Shown here: positions 24,032 to 33,664 of the stretch, piece after piece
Layout of the letters: every line of letters starts with the position of its first letter
Position numbering within the stretch: position 1 is the stretch's first letter
Assembly (NCBI GenBank): GCA_020444165.1
Contig: JAHLLK010000002.1
Location: forward strand, 62,001 to 126,000
Reading direction: 5' to 3'
DNA: 64,000 nucleotides
Source: Deltaproteobacteria bacterium
GTDB taxonomy: Bacteria; Desulfobacterota; Desulfarculia; Desulfarculales; Desulfarculaceae
Program-made: the position numbers and the translations under genes
Notes under the pieces: generated by a model
Databases searched by the model: none
What the model was told of the DNA's origin: nothing
Seen by the model: only the letters and a program-made list of their open reading frames with translations

Positions 24032-25734
24032 CCGCTCCGGAAGACATGGACCTGTCCCAGTGCAAAGTCCTGGTCTTTCACCAGAGCGGAGTCCAGAACA
24101 AGCACATATTCAACGTGCTCCGCATGTGCGGGCTGGGGGACATCACCCGGGCCGACACCATCGAGGAGGCCATCTCCCAGGTCATCCGGCAGCACTTCGA
24201 CGTGATCCTGGTCACCCATTTCAGCGAGGCCAAGGACACCACCCTGCTTCTGGATGAGTTGGCCAGCCACCAGACCGCGGCCGGCATCCCCATCGTGGCC
24301 CTCACCGAGAAAAGCACGGTCAAGGATCTCCTCCGGATCATGGCCAAGGGGGTGGACGAGGTCCTCTCCGAGCCCTTGTCCCCCCAGGACCTGGAGACCA
24401 AGATTCTGAAGGTCCTTCTCCTGCGGGCCGGCGGCGGGGGCAGCCGCGACCGGGTGGGGGCCGGGTTCAAGCTGTTGGCCGACGACCAGGCGGCCGAGGC
24501 CCGGGAGTATTTCCAGCACCTGTCCCTGGACCCGGAATGCGAGATGGAGGCCCTGTTGGGGCTGTGCGAGGCCAATATGGCCCTGGCCGACTGGGACCTG
24601 GCCCAGAACAGCCTCAAACTGGCCACCGACCTGGCCCGCCAGAACGAGGACCAGGTGAGCCTGCACCGCAACATGGCCCGGGTGCTCCACGCCTACGGCC
24701 GCTTGCACCAGGTGCAGGGTCAGGGCAAGAAGGCGGTGAAAAGCTTCTTCACCGCCCTCAAGATGAACCCCTACAACCTGGAAAACCTCACCGCCCTGAT
24801 GAACGAGCTGGAATCCGAGGACGATGTGGAAGGGGTTCTGGAGGTCATCCGCGAGGCCAAGGCCGACTTTCTGCCCTACTCCCCCCACCTGGAGCGGGTG
24901 GCCCGGGGCGGGGTGGCTCTCTGCACCCGCCTGGAGTCCCTGGGTCTGACCGATACGGCCGGCCGGCTCTATCTGGAACTCCTGGACCTGAAGCACGAGG
25001 ACTCGGAGATCCATCTCAAGCTGGCCGACCATTTCCTGGCCAAGAAGGAGCCCCACCGGGTGGTGCTGCCCCTGTTGGAGGTGAGCGCCCGGGTCAAGGA
25101 CGCGGACCTCCTGTACCACCTGGGCACCCTCTTGATGAACGTGGACCCTTTTGCCTTGGCCGAAGCCCTGCCCAAGCCCTCCCGCCGAGGCTCCCTGGTG
25201 GAGATGCTGAAGCCCGACAAGGTGCAGCAGGCCGCCCGCCAGGCTCTGTCCCAGGCCATGCTCCTGGAGCCGGACGAGCCGCGCCACCGCCTGGGCCTGG
25301 CCTCCCTGGAACTCCGCCAAGGCAACACCCAGGCCGCGGCCGAGGTGCTGAAACGCCTCAAGGAGATCAACCTGGAGGACGTGCGGGCCTACGTGCAGGT
25401 GGTGACCTCGCTCATGGAGGAAAAGGCCTGGGACCTGGCCGAGGAGTGGCTCCGGGACGCCCAGGCCGCCTTTCCCGGTCACCCCGCGGTGGCCAAGCTG
25501 GCCGCCCGCTACCACCTGGACCGGGGCGAGCCCTACAAGGCCATCACCGCGCTGAAAAAGGGCCTTTCCGCCACGCCGGGCGACCCGGCCATGCTCCTGA
25601 CCCTGGCGGAAACCTACCTGGGAGCCAAGGAGTACGACGACGCGGTGTTCTACTTTGAACGCGCGGCCAAGCTCCTGCCCGATAACCGCCGGGTGCAAAA
25701 GGGCCTCAACCGGGCCTTGTCGGCCGGGAAATAG
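24028..25734 (+). CDS. Receiver-like domain plus TPR repeats protein
   Basis: Starts at GTG 24028, overlapping the MotB-like stop by four bases; 568 residues. Residues 10-125 are a CheY-like receiver fold (KVLVFHQSGVQNKHIFNVLR, VILVTHFSEAKDTTLLLDEL, IPIVALTEKSTVKDLLRI). The usual phospho-acceptor position reads THF rather than a clear Asp, so phosphorylation is doubtful. Residues 145-565 are a long chain of TPR-like helical pairs. It resembles the regulator-TPR fusions linked to chemotaxis. Its place as third gene of the stator operon suggests a scaffold or a brake on the stator. Confidence 0.8.
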   Translation: MTAPEDMDLSQCKVLVFHQSGVQNKHIFNVLRMCGLGDITRADTIEEAISQVIRQHFDVILVTHFSEAKDTTLLLDELASHQTAAGIPIVALTEKSTVKDLLRIMAKGVDEVLSEPLSPQDLETKILKVLLLRAGGGGSRDRVGAGFKLLADDQAAEAREYFQHLSLDPECEMEALLGLCEANMALADWDLAQNSLKLATDLARQNEDQVSLHRNMARVLHAYGRLHQVQGQGKKAVKSFFTALKMNPYNLENLTALMNELESEDDVEGVLEVIREAKADFLPYSPHLERVARGGVALCTRLESLGLTDTAGRLYLELLDLKHEDSEIHLKLADHFLAKKEPHRVVLPLLEVSARVKDADLLYHLGTLLMNVDPFALAEALPKPSRRGSLVEMLKPDKVQQAARQALSQAMLLEPDEPRHRLGLASLELRQGNTQAAAEVLKRLKEINLEDVRAYVQVVTSLMEEKAWDLAEEWLRDAQAAFPGHPAVAKLAARYHLDRGEPYKAITALKKGLSATPGDPAMLLTLAETYLGAKEYDDAVFYFERAAKLLPDNRRVQKGLNRALSAGK

Positions 25735-25773
25735 GGCGCCTGGGCTGATTCAGACATTTCCGCCAGCAACTAG

Positions 25774-25930
25774 CAGGATGTTGAAAAAGGCCATCCATGC
25801 CCTTTTTCAACCAAACTTGACAAAAGCGCGGTTTTGTCAAGTTTGGCAAATTGCTTGCTTTTTAAAAGCCAAGCAATTTGGCGCGCCAGGGATGGCGCGC
25901 CTAGCAGGCTGTTTTTCAACAGCCTGCTAG
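25774..25930 (+). mobile_element. Multi-hairpin element, copy A2, with flanking CTAG
   Basis: Bounded by CTAG at 25770-25773 and 25927-25930. H1 25780-25811, H2 25812-25845 (14-bp stem CAAACTTGACAAAA, loop GCGCGG), H3 25847-25880, H4 25880-25901 (GGCGCGCC twice), H5 25901-25930 (CTAGCAGGCTGTT / AACAGCCTGCTAG). The ends CAGGATGTTGAAAAA and (reversed) CAGGCTGTTGAAAAA are terminal inverted repeats. It lies between convergent genes. Confidence 0.88.
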
Positions 25931-25944
25931 GGGAGTGAGTCGGG

Positions 25945-28900
25945 TCAGGCGCGGTTCTTGCGATCCAGCACCGTCCGCACCGCGGTCAGGAGGTCGTTGC
26001 GCTTGAAGGGCTTGGCCACAAAGGCGGCGGCCCCGGTTCGGAGGGCCTCTTTGGCGCTGCCGTCGGCCGTGTAGCCGCTGGCGATGACCACCTTGGCCCG
26101 GGGGTTGTCCAAGAGGATCAGCTCCAAAGCCTTCAGTCCGCCCATGCCGGGCATGCCCAAGTCGAGAATCACCAGATCGGGCAGGGGATCGCCAGCCTGG
26201 TAGATCTCCAGCGCGGCCTCCCCGCCCGGGGCGGTGAGCACCGTGTAACCGGCCTTGGTCAGCATCCGCCGGCCGAGGTCCCTGAGGGCGTCGTCATCGT
26301 CCACCAGGAGGATGGTCTCGGAGCCGCCCCGGGGAGGCCGCATCTCCCTGAGCCCGGCCGGGGCCTTGCGGTCGCCTGCCTGGTAAACCGGGAGGTAGAT
26401 CTTGAACACGGTGCCCCGCCCCGGCTCGCTGTAGCATTGGATCTGGCCGCCAAAGCCCTTGATGATGCCGAACACGGTGGACAGTCCCAGGCCGGTGCCC
26501 TTGCCTACGCCCTTGGTGGTGAAAAACGGCTCGAAGATGTGCTCCCGGACCAGCTCGTTCATGCCGACGCCGGTGTCGGAAACTTCCAGGAGCACGTAGG
26601 GGCCGGACCGGATCTCCGGGTGGCCCAGGCAATCCTCCGGACTCAGGCGCACGTTCTGGGCGGCCAGGGTAAAGCTCCCCCCTTCGGGCATGGCGTCGCT
26701 GGCGTTGGTGGCCAGGTTCAAAAGCACCTGCTCCAATTGGTTGGGGTTGGCTCTCACCGGCAAGAGGTCGGGGGCCAGCGCGGTGGTGATGTCGATCATT
26801 TTGGGCAAGGTCCGCCGCAAAAGATCCACCGCCCGGCTCACCTCGCGGCGGAGATCCAGGGGCAGCAACTCCACTTCCACCTTGCGGCTTAGGGTCAAGA
26901 GCTGGCGCACCAGGTCCCGGGCCCGTTCGCCGGCCTTGATGATCTGCCCCAACTCCAGGGTGGGGTCCTGGTGTTCGGCGCAGGCCTCCTGGGCCACCTC
27001 GGCGAACCCGATCACCGCCCCCAGGATGTTGTTGAAGTCGTGGGCGATGCCCCCGGCCAGGGTGCCGATGGCCTCCATTTTCTGGGCTTGCCGGAGCTGC
27101 GCCTCCAGCTTGGCCTTGTCCGCCTCGTCCTTTTTCCTTTGGGTGATGTCACGGAAAAAAACCAGGGCTCCGGCCTGGTCCTGGTAGTGAAAAGGCACGG
27201 ACAGGGCCTCCACGTAAAACGGCGCGCCGTCCAGCCTGAGGTATTGATACTCCCAGGCGGTCAGGGGGAGCCGCTCCTCATTCACCCGGCTTATCCGCGC
27301 CTTGACCTCGGCGTGGAAGCGCGCGGGCACCCGATCCAGCACCGGTTGCCCCAACAGCTCCTCCGGGGACCGGGCCCCAAAGGCCTTCACTCCCTCTTGG
27401 TTGATATAGGCTATGCACCCCCCGGTCTGGATCACGATGGGGATCGGCGCGCTTTCCACCAGGGTGCGGAACTGGGCTTCGTTGCGTTGCAGGGCTTCCG
27501 TGGTCTCTTTGTGCTCGGTGATGTCGATGTGCACGTTGAGCAGGCAGTCCTGGCCGTCATAGAAAAGAGGATCAGCGGACCACAGCACGTGGCGCGGCAC
27601 CTTGTCCTTGTATTGCACGACGATTTCAAAGTTCCGCACCCGGCCCGCCTGGCGGAACTCTTCCAAGGCCATTTCCCGGCTGTTCCCGAGGTCCGTCCAG
27701 ATGCCCAGCTCCGTGGAGGTGTGGCCCAGAAACTCTTCCCGGCTGAACCCGCTGAGGTTGAGGAAGGTTTCATTGACTTCCAGGAAGCGGCCTTCCTCCA
27801 CCGTGGAGATGGACACCGCGGCGGGGCTGGCGTGGAACAGCTTGCTGAATTTTTCCTCGGACAGGCGGAGCGCTTCCTCGGCCCGCTTGGCCTGGCTGAC
27901 GTCGGTGACGAATCCCTCCACGCCTTCCAGGCGCCCCTGGGGCGAGAACACCCCCCGGCCCTGCTCCCAGACCCACTTTTCCCCTCCCCCGGCAGTTTGG
28001 ATCCGATAGGAAATCTGGAAAGGCGCCCGGCGGTCCAGGGCCTCCTGCACCCGCTCCCATACCTCCTCCCGATCCTCGGGGTGGATCAAGTCGTTGTAGG
28101 AGGAGACCTTGTTGCCCACCAGGTCGGCGGGGGCATAACCGGTCAGCTCCCGGCAGCCCTGGCTGACGAACTCCATGGTCCATTGCGCGTCATTGGAGCA
28201 GCGGTAGGCCATGCCCGGGAGGTTGTCCATCAGCGCTGTGGTGGCCCGCTGCACCTCCCGCAAATACCTGGCGGCCTTCTTTTGCTTGGTGATGTCCACG
28301 GCCATGGCCAGCAAACGGACCGTGCCGCCCAGGTTCAAGAGTTCGCAATGATAGGCGCACTCCACCGCCCGGCCGCCCTTGGCAAAGCAGGTGTACTCCC
28401 GGCCCGCGACGCTGCCGTGTTTTTCCAGGGACGCGAGCAGGTCCCGGCGATCCGCGGGGCTCAACCAGCCGATTTCGGTGGAGCGTTTGCCCAAGACCTC
28501 GGAGGGGCTGAAACCCGAGGTGGCGAGGAACTTTTCGTTGACCTCCAGGTAGACGCCGTCTTCCAGCCGGGTGATGGCGGCCATGAAGGGGGCGTGCCGG
28601 AAGATCAGGGCGAACTTCTCCTCGCTCTCCTGGAGGGCCGCCACGGCTTTTTGGCGGGCGGTAATATCGAAGATGGTCGCGTGCAGCAAGGTCTGTCCCT
28701 GCACGGTGAGCGGGTTGCAGTAGACCTCCACTTCGCGCAGCTCTCCGGAGGCCAGGCGGTGCTGCATCTGGAACGAGGCGGGGTGGCCTTCTTGCAAGGA
28801 AGCCAGGAGCTTCTTGATTTCCCCCGGAGCCAGGGGGTTGAGGTCCAAAATCCTGCGGCTGACCAACTCGACGCGGTCGTAGCCATAGAACCGGCAGGCC

Positions 28901-30156
28901 GCCTGGTTGGCGTCCAGGATGGAGCCTGCCGCGGGGTCTATCAAGAGCTGCACCAACTGGTCCGACGCGAACATCTGCCGGTAGCGCTGCTCGCTCTCCC
29001 GCCAGGCCTTTTCCGAGCGCCGGCGTTCCGCTTCTTCCTTCCGCCTCTGCCTGCTTTGGGTCAGGAGCAATACGATAAGCACGGTTTGCAGGGCCAAAAG
29101 GCCCACGGCGGCCAAGATCCAGTTCCAATACAGTTCAAAGAAGGAGTACTCCCGGAACCTCACCTGGCTGCCCGGGGGGAGGCGCTGGCCCAACAGGCCC
29201 CAGCGGCGTAATTGCCGCCAATCATAGGCGATGATATCCGGCTCCTGGGTGGGAGGAATGGCGTCCGGGTCCTGCCCGCCCAGGATGCGGAGCGCCACCT
29301 TGGCCAGGGTCTCTCCGTTGGCCGTGGCGCTGGCCAGCTTGCCGCCCAGGATGCCGTAGCCCAGGAAGGTGTCGTAGAGGCCGATGACCGGGGCGTTGGC
29401 CGCGGCGGAGAGCCGTTGGCATACATAGCGCGGCACGAAGATGTTTCCCTCGGCGTCCTTGGACATGATTATGTAGAATATCAGGGAGTTGGGCGGGAGC
29501 TTGGCCACCCGGGCGCACAATTCCTCCAGGGTCTCGCCTGAAAGGTAGATCAGTTGGGGGGAAGGGCCCAGCCCGGCCAGATGGCGCCGCGTCTTTTCCC
29601 TGATGTCCTCGTCAAAGGCTCCGCTGCCGGTCACCACGTAAACCCTTTGGGTGGCCGGCATGAGGCCGAGGGCCAGCTTGAGGGCGCCCAAACTGTCTTC
29701 CTGAAAGAAGACGCTGGTCATCCCCCTCCCCCGGGGCGGCTGCTGGTACATCGCCTTGCCCCCGCCGGAGATGATTTGGGGCACCCCGGGGAAAAGCGCC
29801 TGCCCCTGCTCGATCAGAAAAGAAGAAGCCTGGTCGTTGACCGCTACCACCAGGTCCGGCCGCCGGCGGGTGTATTTTTCCCGCAACAGCTCACCGAGAA
29901 GGGCCTTGTGCTCCTGTTCGGGGTGGGCGGCCAGGTCCAGGTTCTCCTCGCTGATTTGATAAACCCCGCTCTGCTGGGGGTCGAGGGTGGCCCGAAAGGC
30001 CCGGCTGGTCTCGGCCTCCCAGGGGGTGGGATAACGATAGGTATTGAGAATGAGGATGTTGTTGGGGCGAGGAGCATCCTCGGACCCAGCCGCGTGCGAG
30101 GCCAACGACAGCAACAGGGCCAAGAAAAGCGGAATAATCCTTGCCGGTCGTTTCAC
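25945..30156 (-). CDS. Giant hybrid sensor histidine kinase with ABC-type binding domain, five PAS domains and a receiver
   Basis: I start at GTG 30156, behind AAGGAGG; the ATG at 30195 has no ribosome site. About 1403 residues. A signal peptide leads into a periplasmic ABC_sub_bind domain ([20 protein letters not shown] to about residue 330). One membrane helix follows ([20 protein letters not shown]), then five PAS units, and a HisKA domain with H-box [13 protein letters not shown]. The ATPase has [14 protein letters not shown] and [14 protein letters not shown]. The C-terminal receiver has LVDDDDAL and [12 protein letters not shown]. It likely senses an external ligand and cytoplasmic redox or aromatic cues. 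The nearest possible output gene is not obvious; it is transcribed alone. Confidence 0.9.
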   Translation of the reverse strand: MKRPARIIPLFLALLLSLASHAAGSEDAPRPNNILILNTYRYPTPWEAETSRAFRATLDPQQSGVYQISEENLDLAAHPEQEHKALLGELLREKYTRRRPDLVVAVNDQASSFLIEQGQALFPGVPQIISGGGKAMYQQPPRGRGMTSVFFQEDSLGALKLALGLMPATQRVYVVTGSGAFDEDIREKTRRHLAGLGPSPQLIYLSGETLEELCARVAKLPPNSLIFYIIMSKDAEGNIFVPRYVCQRLSAAANAPVIGLYDTFLGYGILGGKLASATANGETLAKVALRILGGQDPDAIPPTQEPDIIAYDWRQLRRWGLLGQRLPPGSQVRFREYSFFELYWNWILAAVGLLALQTVLIVLLLTQSRQRRKEEAERRRSEKAWRESEQRYRQMFASDQLVQLLIDPAAGSILDANQAACRFYGYDRVELVSRRILDLNPLAPGEIKKLLASLQEGHPASFQMQHRLASGELREVEVYCNPLTVQGQTLLHATIFDITARQKAVAALQESEEKFALIFRHAPFMAAITRLEDGVYLEVNEKFLATSGFSPSEVLGKRSTEIGWLSPADRRDLLASLEKHGSVAGREYTCFAKGGRAVECAYHCELLNLGGTVRLLAMAVDITKQKKAARYLREVQRATTALMDNLPGMAYRCSNDAQWTMEFVSQGCRELTGYAPADLVGNKVSSYNDLIHPEDREEVWERVQEALDRRAPFQISYRIQTAGGGEKWVWEQGRGVFSPQGRLEGVEGFVTDVSQAKRAEEALRLSEEKFSKLFHASPAAVSISTVEEGRFLEVNETFLNLSGFSREEFLGHTSTELGIWTDLGNSREMALEEFRQAGRVRNFEIVVQYKDKVPRHVLWSADPLFYDGQDCLLNVHIDITEHKETTEALQRNEAQFRTLVESAPIPIVIQTGGCIAYINQEGVKAFGARSPEELLGQPVLDRVPARFHAEVKARISRVNEERLPLTAWEYQYLRLDGAPFYVEALSVPFHYQDQAGALVFFRDITQRKKDEADKAKLEAQLRQAQKMEAIGTLAGGIAHDFNNILGAVIGFAEVAQEACAEHQDPTLELGQIIKAGERARDLVRQLLTLSRKVEVELLPLDLRREVSRAVDLLRRTLPKMIDITTALAPDLLPVRANPNQLEQVLLNLATNASDAMPEGGSFTLAAQNVRLSPEDCLGHPEIRSGPYVLLEVSDTGVGMNELVREHIFEPFFTTKGVGKGTGLGLSTVFGIIKGFGGQIQCYSEPGRGTVFKIYLPVYQAGDRKAPAGLREMRPPRGGSETILLVDDDDALRDLGRRMLTKAGYTVLTAPGGEAALEIYQAGDPLPDLVILDLGMPGMGGLKALELILLDNPRAKVVIASGYTADGSAKEALRTGAAAFVAKPFKRNDLLTAVRTVLDRKNRA

Positions 30157-30234
30157 GCCCCCAGCCTCCTTCTCAGAACGCCGAGCCAGGATCATAAGGG
30201 CAGGACAATGGCTTGGTCCGTTGATGGCACTCGT

Positions 30235-30263
30235 ATCATAGCATTTTTGGGGAGCTGCCTAAA
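30235..30263 (-). promoter_or_regulatory. Promoter candidate for the giant hybrid kinase
   Basis: On the minus strand TTTAGG and TATGAT are separated by 17 bases, 79 bases upstream of the GTG start. The -35 match is weak. The gap 30157-30455 also serves the divergent DUF5661 gene. Confidence 0.35.
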
Positions 30264-30455
30264 ACCAGGGTAAGCCCCTGCGATACTATCCGGTGCCGGG
30301 CCCTCGCCCTGGCGGCGGGATCGGAGTTTGACGGGCGGAGCGGCAGGCCGTGATCTACAATTGACTTGCCCAAGGAAAATAGCAGGCCCGCCGGTTGTGG
30401 GGGAACCCGCGACGGGTTTGGGCCTCACCAACCCCAAGCAAGGAGGGGCAGCAAA

Positions 30456-30893
30456 ATGGAACTTCCGGTTTACGTGACCGTGGCTGAGGTGCAGCGGGTT
30501 TGCCGCGAGCTGGGCCTCCGGGACTGGATCGGGCTCACCGAGGCCCAGGTGACCCCCGAGGAGGCGGCGATTATTCTGCGGGAGATCGATACCGGCGATC
30601 TCAAGGTGGACCTGGCCGATTTCGCGGCCGGGCTGGAAGTGGAGCTGGAACACGGCACCCGTTTCCCCGAGGCCAACGTCACCAACAACCATCCCCTTTT
30701 GACCGGCAAGATCGTCCTGGCCCACTTCAAGGAGTCCCTGGACTATTACCAGCGGCTGGAAGTGGCGGAACTGGAAGGGGATCTCTTGCAGGCCCTGGCC
30801 GCCGGAAATCTGGCCAAGGCCCAGAAGAAAAGGAAAGCCCTCATCGCGGCCCAGGGCGCCCTGTCCCAGGCCGAAGCCAAGATCTTCGGTTGA
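30456..30893 (+). CDS. DUF5661 family protein
   Basis: 145 residues from ATG 30456 behind AAGGAGGGG. The family signature is the central stretch VDLADFAAGLEVELEHGTRF followed by NVTNNHPLLTGKIVLAHFKE and DYYQRLEVAELEGD. Members are small cytoplasmic proteins of unknown function that often occur with stress or phage-related genes. Here it stands alone, divergent from a giant kinase and ended by a family T terminator. Confidence 0.8.
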   Translation: MELPVYVTVAEVQRVCRELGLRDWIGLTEAQVTPEEAAIILREIDTGDLKVDLADFAAGLEVELEHGTRFPEANVTNNHPLLTGKIVLAHFKESLDYYQRLEVAELEGDLLQALAAGNLAKAQKKRKALIAAQGALSQAEAKIFG

Positions 30894-30934
30894 TCCCATA
30901 GTTGAAACTATGAAGTTTTTTGGGGGAGGGGGGG

Positions 30935-30982
30935 TGTGGGGGGGAGGACCCTTTTTTTCAAAAAAGGGTCCTTCCCCCCACA
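30935..30982. terminator. Bidirectional terminator (family T, copy 3)
   Basis: TGTGGGGGGGAGGACCC plus a T run (from 30935) pairs with the mirror arm ending at 30982, with one mismatch and a minimal loop. It lies between convergent genes (DUF5661 and the B12-binding radical SAM gene). Flanking TTTTTTGGGGGAGGGGGGG and TCTTCC repeat those at 3.3 and 15.6 kb. Confidence 0.85.
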
Positions 30983-31006
30983 TCTTCCAAATCCTCCAAA
31001 ATCCTC

Positions 31007-32353
31007 TTAACCCCGGATCAGCCGTTCCCACAGGGGGCCGGCGTGGCCGTGGCGGTGCAGGCCGGCCACCAGGGAGGCCAGGCGGGCGCCGCCGGCTCCG
31101 GTGATCCAGTCGGCCCGGCCCTTGGCCGCCTGGGCGATCATCTCCTGGGCCTGGGCCGGGGGGAGGCCGGGGGAGCGATAGAACACCGGCTCGAGCAGGT
31201 CGTGCTCCGGGGTCACCACTCCCTCGGCCAGGGCCCGGGCGCACAGCAGGGTGCCGGGGAAGATGCGCGGGGCCTCGAACAGGAACACCACCCCTTGCCG
31301 CAGGCCGGCGGCCCGCTCCAGGGTGCGGGCCAGGGTGTCCGGGGTTTCGCCGGGGCCGCCCAAGAGGAGGTAGTGGGCCACGAACAGCCCGGCTTCCAGG
31401 GCTGCGGCGTGGGCGGCCAGGGCCTGGGACCAGGTGAAGGGCTTGCCGTAAGCGGTGAGCGTGGCCTCGTCCAGGGCCTCGGTGCCGAACTCCACGTGGG
31501 TGAGGCCGGCCGCGGCCAGCTCCTGGTAGTAACCCGGCGGCATGGGCAGGGGGGCGAAGAAGCCGCCCCAGGGGATGCCCAGCCCGGCTTGCCGGAAGGC
31601 CCGGGCCACGGCCAGGGAGTGGGCCGGGTGGGCGTTGAACACCGAGTCCACCACGAACAGAAAGCGCGCGCCGGCCCGCTCCAGGGCCAGGGCCTCCTGG
31701 GCCGCTGCGGCCGGCTCCAGCAAGCGCAGGCCGTGGCCTTCCAGATAGGGGTAGGTGCAATAGGCGCAACGGAAGGGGCACCCCCGCTTGGTCTGGAGGC
31801 CCAGCATGCCGCCCCGGTCCAGGTAGTGCGCCAGAGCCGGGCCGGGCCGGGGCAGCCGCCGGCGGGGCACGCCGTCCCAGGGTCCGGGCCGCGGCGCGGG
31901 CTGGCCGGGCAGCACCACCCCGGGCAGCCCGGCCGGGGAGCGGCCCGCGGCCAGGGCCTCGGCCACGGCCCGGAACCTCTCCCCTTCGCCCACCACGCCA
32001 TAGTCGGCCCCCAGCCGGGCCAGCACCCGGGCCGGCATGATGGAAAAGCCGCTGCCCCCCAAAACCAGGGGCGCCCGGGTGAGCCCGGAGATCTCCTCCA
32101 CCGCCTCCCGGGCCGCCTCCAAAAAGCCTTGGGGCTGGCTGTGGTCCACGTTGTCCAGGTTGCGGAGCGAGAGGCCCACCACCTGGGGCTCCTGGCGGGC
32201 CAGGGCCTGGGCCAGGCTGGCGCCCGGCGCGGCGAGATCCACGATATCAACCTGGTGGGAGGGCTCCAGGGCTCCGGCCACGTGGTCCAGGCCCAGGGGA
32301 TGCACCGGAAAGGGCGCGGCCAAGCGGTTCAGGGATACCAAAAGAATGTTCAT
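31007..32353 (-). CDS. B12-binding radical SAM protein, possibly lipid-related
   Basis: 448 residues from ATG 32353. Residues 1-150 form a cobalamin-binding-type Rossmann domain (MNILLVSLNRLAAPFPVHPL, then PQVVGLSLRNLDNVDHSQP, then GVVGEGERF). The radical SAM motif is KRGCPFRCAYCTYP near residue 190. The canonical Asp-x-His-x-x-Gly cobalamin ligand is not obvious, so base-off binding is uncertain. Related proteins occur in ladderane- and polyene-type lipid clusters next to FabZ-like dehydratases, as here (the next gene upstream). The pathway is an inference. No strong ribosome site precedes the start. Confidence 0.75.
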   Translation of the reverse strand: MNILLVSLNRLAAPFPVHPLGLDHVAGALEPSHQVDIVDLAAPGASLAQALARQEPQVVGLSLRNLDNVDHSQPQGFLEAAREAVEEISGLTRAPLVLGGSGFSIMPARVLARLGADYGVVGEGERFRAVAEALAAGRSPAGLPGVVLPGQPAPRPGPWDGVPRRRLPRPGPALAHYLDRGGMLGLQTKRGCPFRCAYCTYPYLEGHGLRLLEPAAAAQEALALERAGARFLFVVDSVFNAHPAHSLAVARAFRQAGLGIPWGGFFAPLPMPPGYYQELAAAGLTHVEFGTEALDEATLTAYGKPFTWSQALAAHAAALEAGLFVAHYLLLGGPGETPDTLARTLERAAGLRQGVVFLFEAPRIFPGTLLCARALAEGVVTPEHDLLEPVFYRSPGLPPAQAQEMIAQAAKGRADWITGAGGARLASLVAGLHRHGHAGPLWERLIRG

Positions 32354-32661
32354 GGCTGTCCGTGGGCAAAGCAGTGGGGGCGGTCCCGCCCCGCGGTGAA
32401 GTGCGGCTGGGTCGTTGCCGGCAGCCGGGACGCCCTCCAGTGTAAACCAAGCGGCCGGCCCCCGGCCGGGAAATCTCGCGAAAGCTCGCCGGGGGGGGGC
32501 GGGCTGGGGGCCGGGCGGAACAGAAGCCAAGGGCGCGTCCGGCCCCGGCCGGGGCTGAGGATGGCGGCCAGGAAGGGGGGGCGGTGGGCTGGCGCCGGGA
32601 GGCGGGGGGCCGGGGGGGGAGGGACGCTCCGCGGTGCCGGCTCCGGAGGGCCGACCCGGAT
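32354..32661. other. GC-rich intergenic region without recognised features
   Basis: The 308 bases between the radical SAM and dehydratase genes are extremely G/C-skewed with homopolymer runs. I see no credible gene, promoter or repeat in it. Confidence 0.4.
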
Positions 32662-33087
32662 TCAGGCCTCGGGCTCCAAGCGGAAGATCTGCAGCAGCAC
32701 CCGGGCCAGGGGTTCGTCCCCCGCGGTGAGCCGGCCCTCGAACACGCCGTAGTTGGTGAGCTTGTCCGGCCCGTCCACCCGGGCGACGATCTCCAGGCCC
32801 TCGGGAAAGAACTCCCGGGAAAAGCTGGCCTCTTTGATCCCCACCAGGAGACCCACGCTGCGGCCGTCGCGGTCTTTGGGCTCGCCCCAGGCGGTTAGCA
32901 GACCGGTGGTCTGGGCGATCAGCTCCACTGACAACAGCGCGTGCACGGCGCCCTCGCGGAACAAGGGCCACCAGGGCCGCACCCGGCACCAGGAGACGCC
33001 GCAGGTCCGCGAGGTCTCCACCACCCGCTCCAGGAGCTTCAGACGTCCCCGGTGGGGGATCATATCCTCCACGGTGGGCAGGGTCAT
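32662..33087 (-). CDS. FabZ/ApeP-like hotdog-fold dehydratase
   Basis: 141 residues from ATG 33087 (AGGGAGT upstream). The start MTLPTVEDMIPHRGRLKLLE carries the PHR motif of 3-hydroxyacyl-ACP dehydratase-like proteins, and VELIAQTTGLL supplies the family's conserved acidic/Gln helix. It is the single-domain hotdog type seen in aryl-polyene and related lipid pathways, rather than housekeeping FabZ. With the B12-binding radical SAM gene downstream and an exported lipoprotein gene upstream on the same strand it may form a small envelope-lipid unit. Confidence 0.78.
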   Translation of the reverse strand: MTLPTVEDMIPHRGRLKLLERVVETSRTCGVSWCRVRPWWPLFREGAVHALLSVELIAQTTGLLTAWGEPKDRDGRSVGLLVGIKEASFSREFFPEGLEIVARVDGPDKLTNYGVFEGRLTAGDEPLARVLLQIFRLEPEA

Positions 33088-33120
33088 GGCGGCACTCCCT
33101 TAGGGGGCTGGGTTGACTCC

Positions 33121-33552
33121 TTATTGGGCGATTTCGGTGGGGATCACCCAGATGGACACGTCGGTGTTGACGGGCCCTTCTTTCATCTGAATCAGGCAGG
33201 CCTTGCCCGGCTTGGCAAAAAAGATGCCGATTTGGGGGTACTTGATGTAGCCCTGCAGCTTCCAGTTGTCCACCGGCATGGAGCGCTGGAAATAGTCCGC
33301 CAGGCTGGCCGATTCCACTCGGCCCTCGAAAGTCAGCACCCCGGCGGTGACCGCGCCGGTCTTGAACACCGAGGACTGGTCTTCCAAAAGGCGCAGGCTG
33401 GTGGGCACCTGCACGTCGTTGAAGTTGTAGTAGCGGGACTGCTCCTGGGGACCAGTCATCTGGGTCCACTCGTGCTGCATCTTGCCACAGGCGGGTAACA
33501 AGACGAATCCCCAAACTACCAGGCAGGTTATGGCCGCGCACCGCTTCAGCAT
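33121..33552 (-). CDS. Lipoprotein of unknown function
   Basis: 143 residues from ATG 33552 behind a strong GGAAGGAGC site. A signal with lipobox FVLLPACG puts the lipidated Cys at residue 22. The mature domain (PTSLRLLEDQSSVFKTGAVT, GVLTFEGRVESASLADYFQR, MPVDNWKLQGYIKY, KACLIQMKE) is a compact alpha/beta fold seen in many deltaproteobacterial lipoproteins, but I cannot name it. It ends 33 bases before the dehydratase gene, so the two are probably co-transcribed. Confidence 0.75.
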   Translation of the reverse strand: MLKRCAAITCLVVWGFVLLPACGKMQHEWTQMTGPQEQSRYYNFNDVQVPTSLRLLEDQSSVFKTGAVTAGVLTFEGRVESASLADYFQRSMPVDNWKLQGYIKYPQIGIFFAKPGKACLIQMKEGPVNTDVSIWVIPTEIAQ

Positions 33553-33664
33553 GCTTGCTCCTTCCGCCGGGCCCCGGGCCGGCAGCCGGGGCCGAGGTTT
33601 GGGTTCCTCCGGGGGCGGCGGGCAACCCTTGCCGGGGCCCGCCGGCCTCCTCTCCGGGAGGAGA

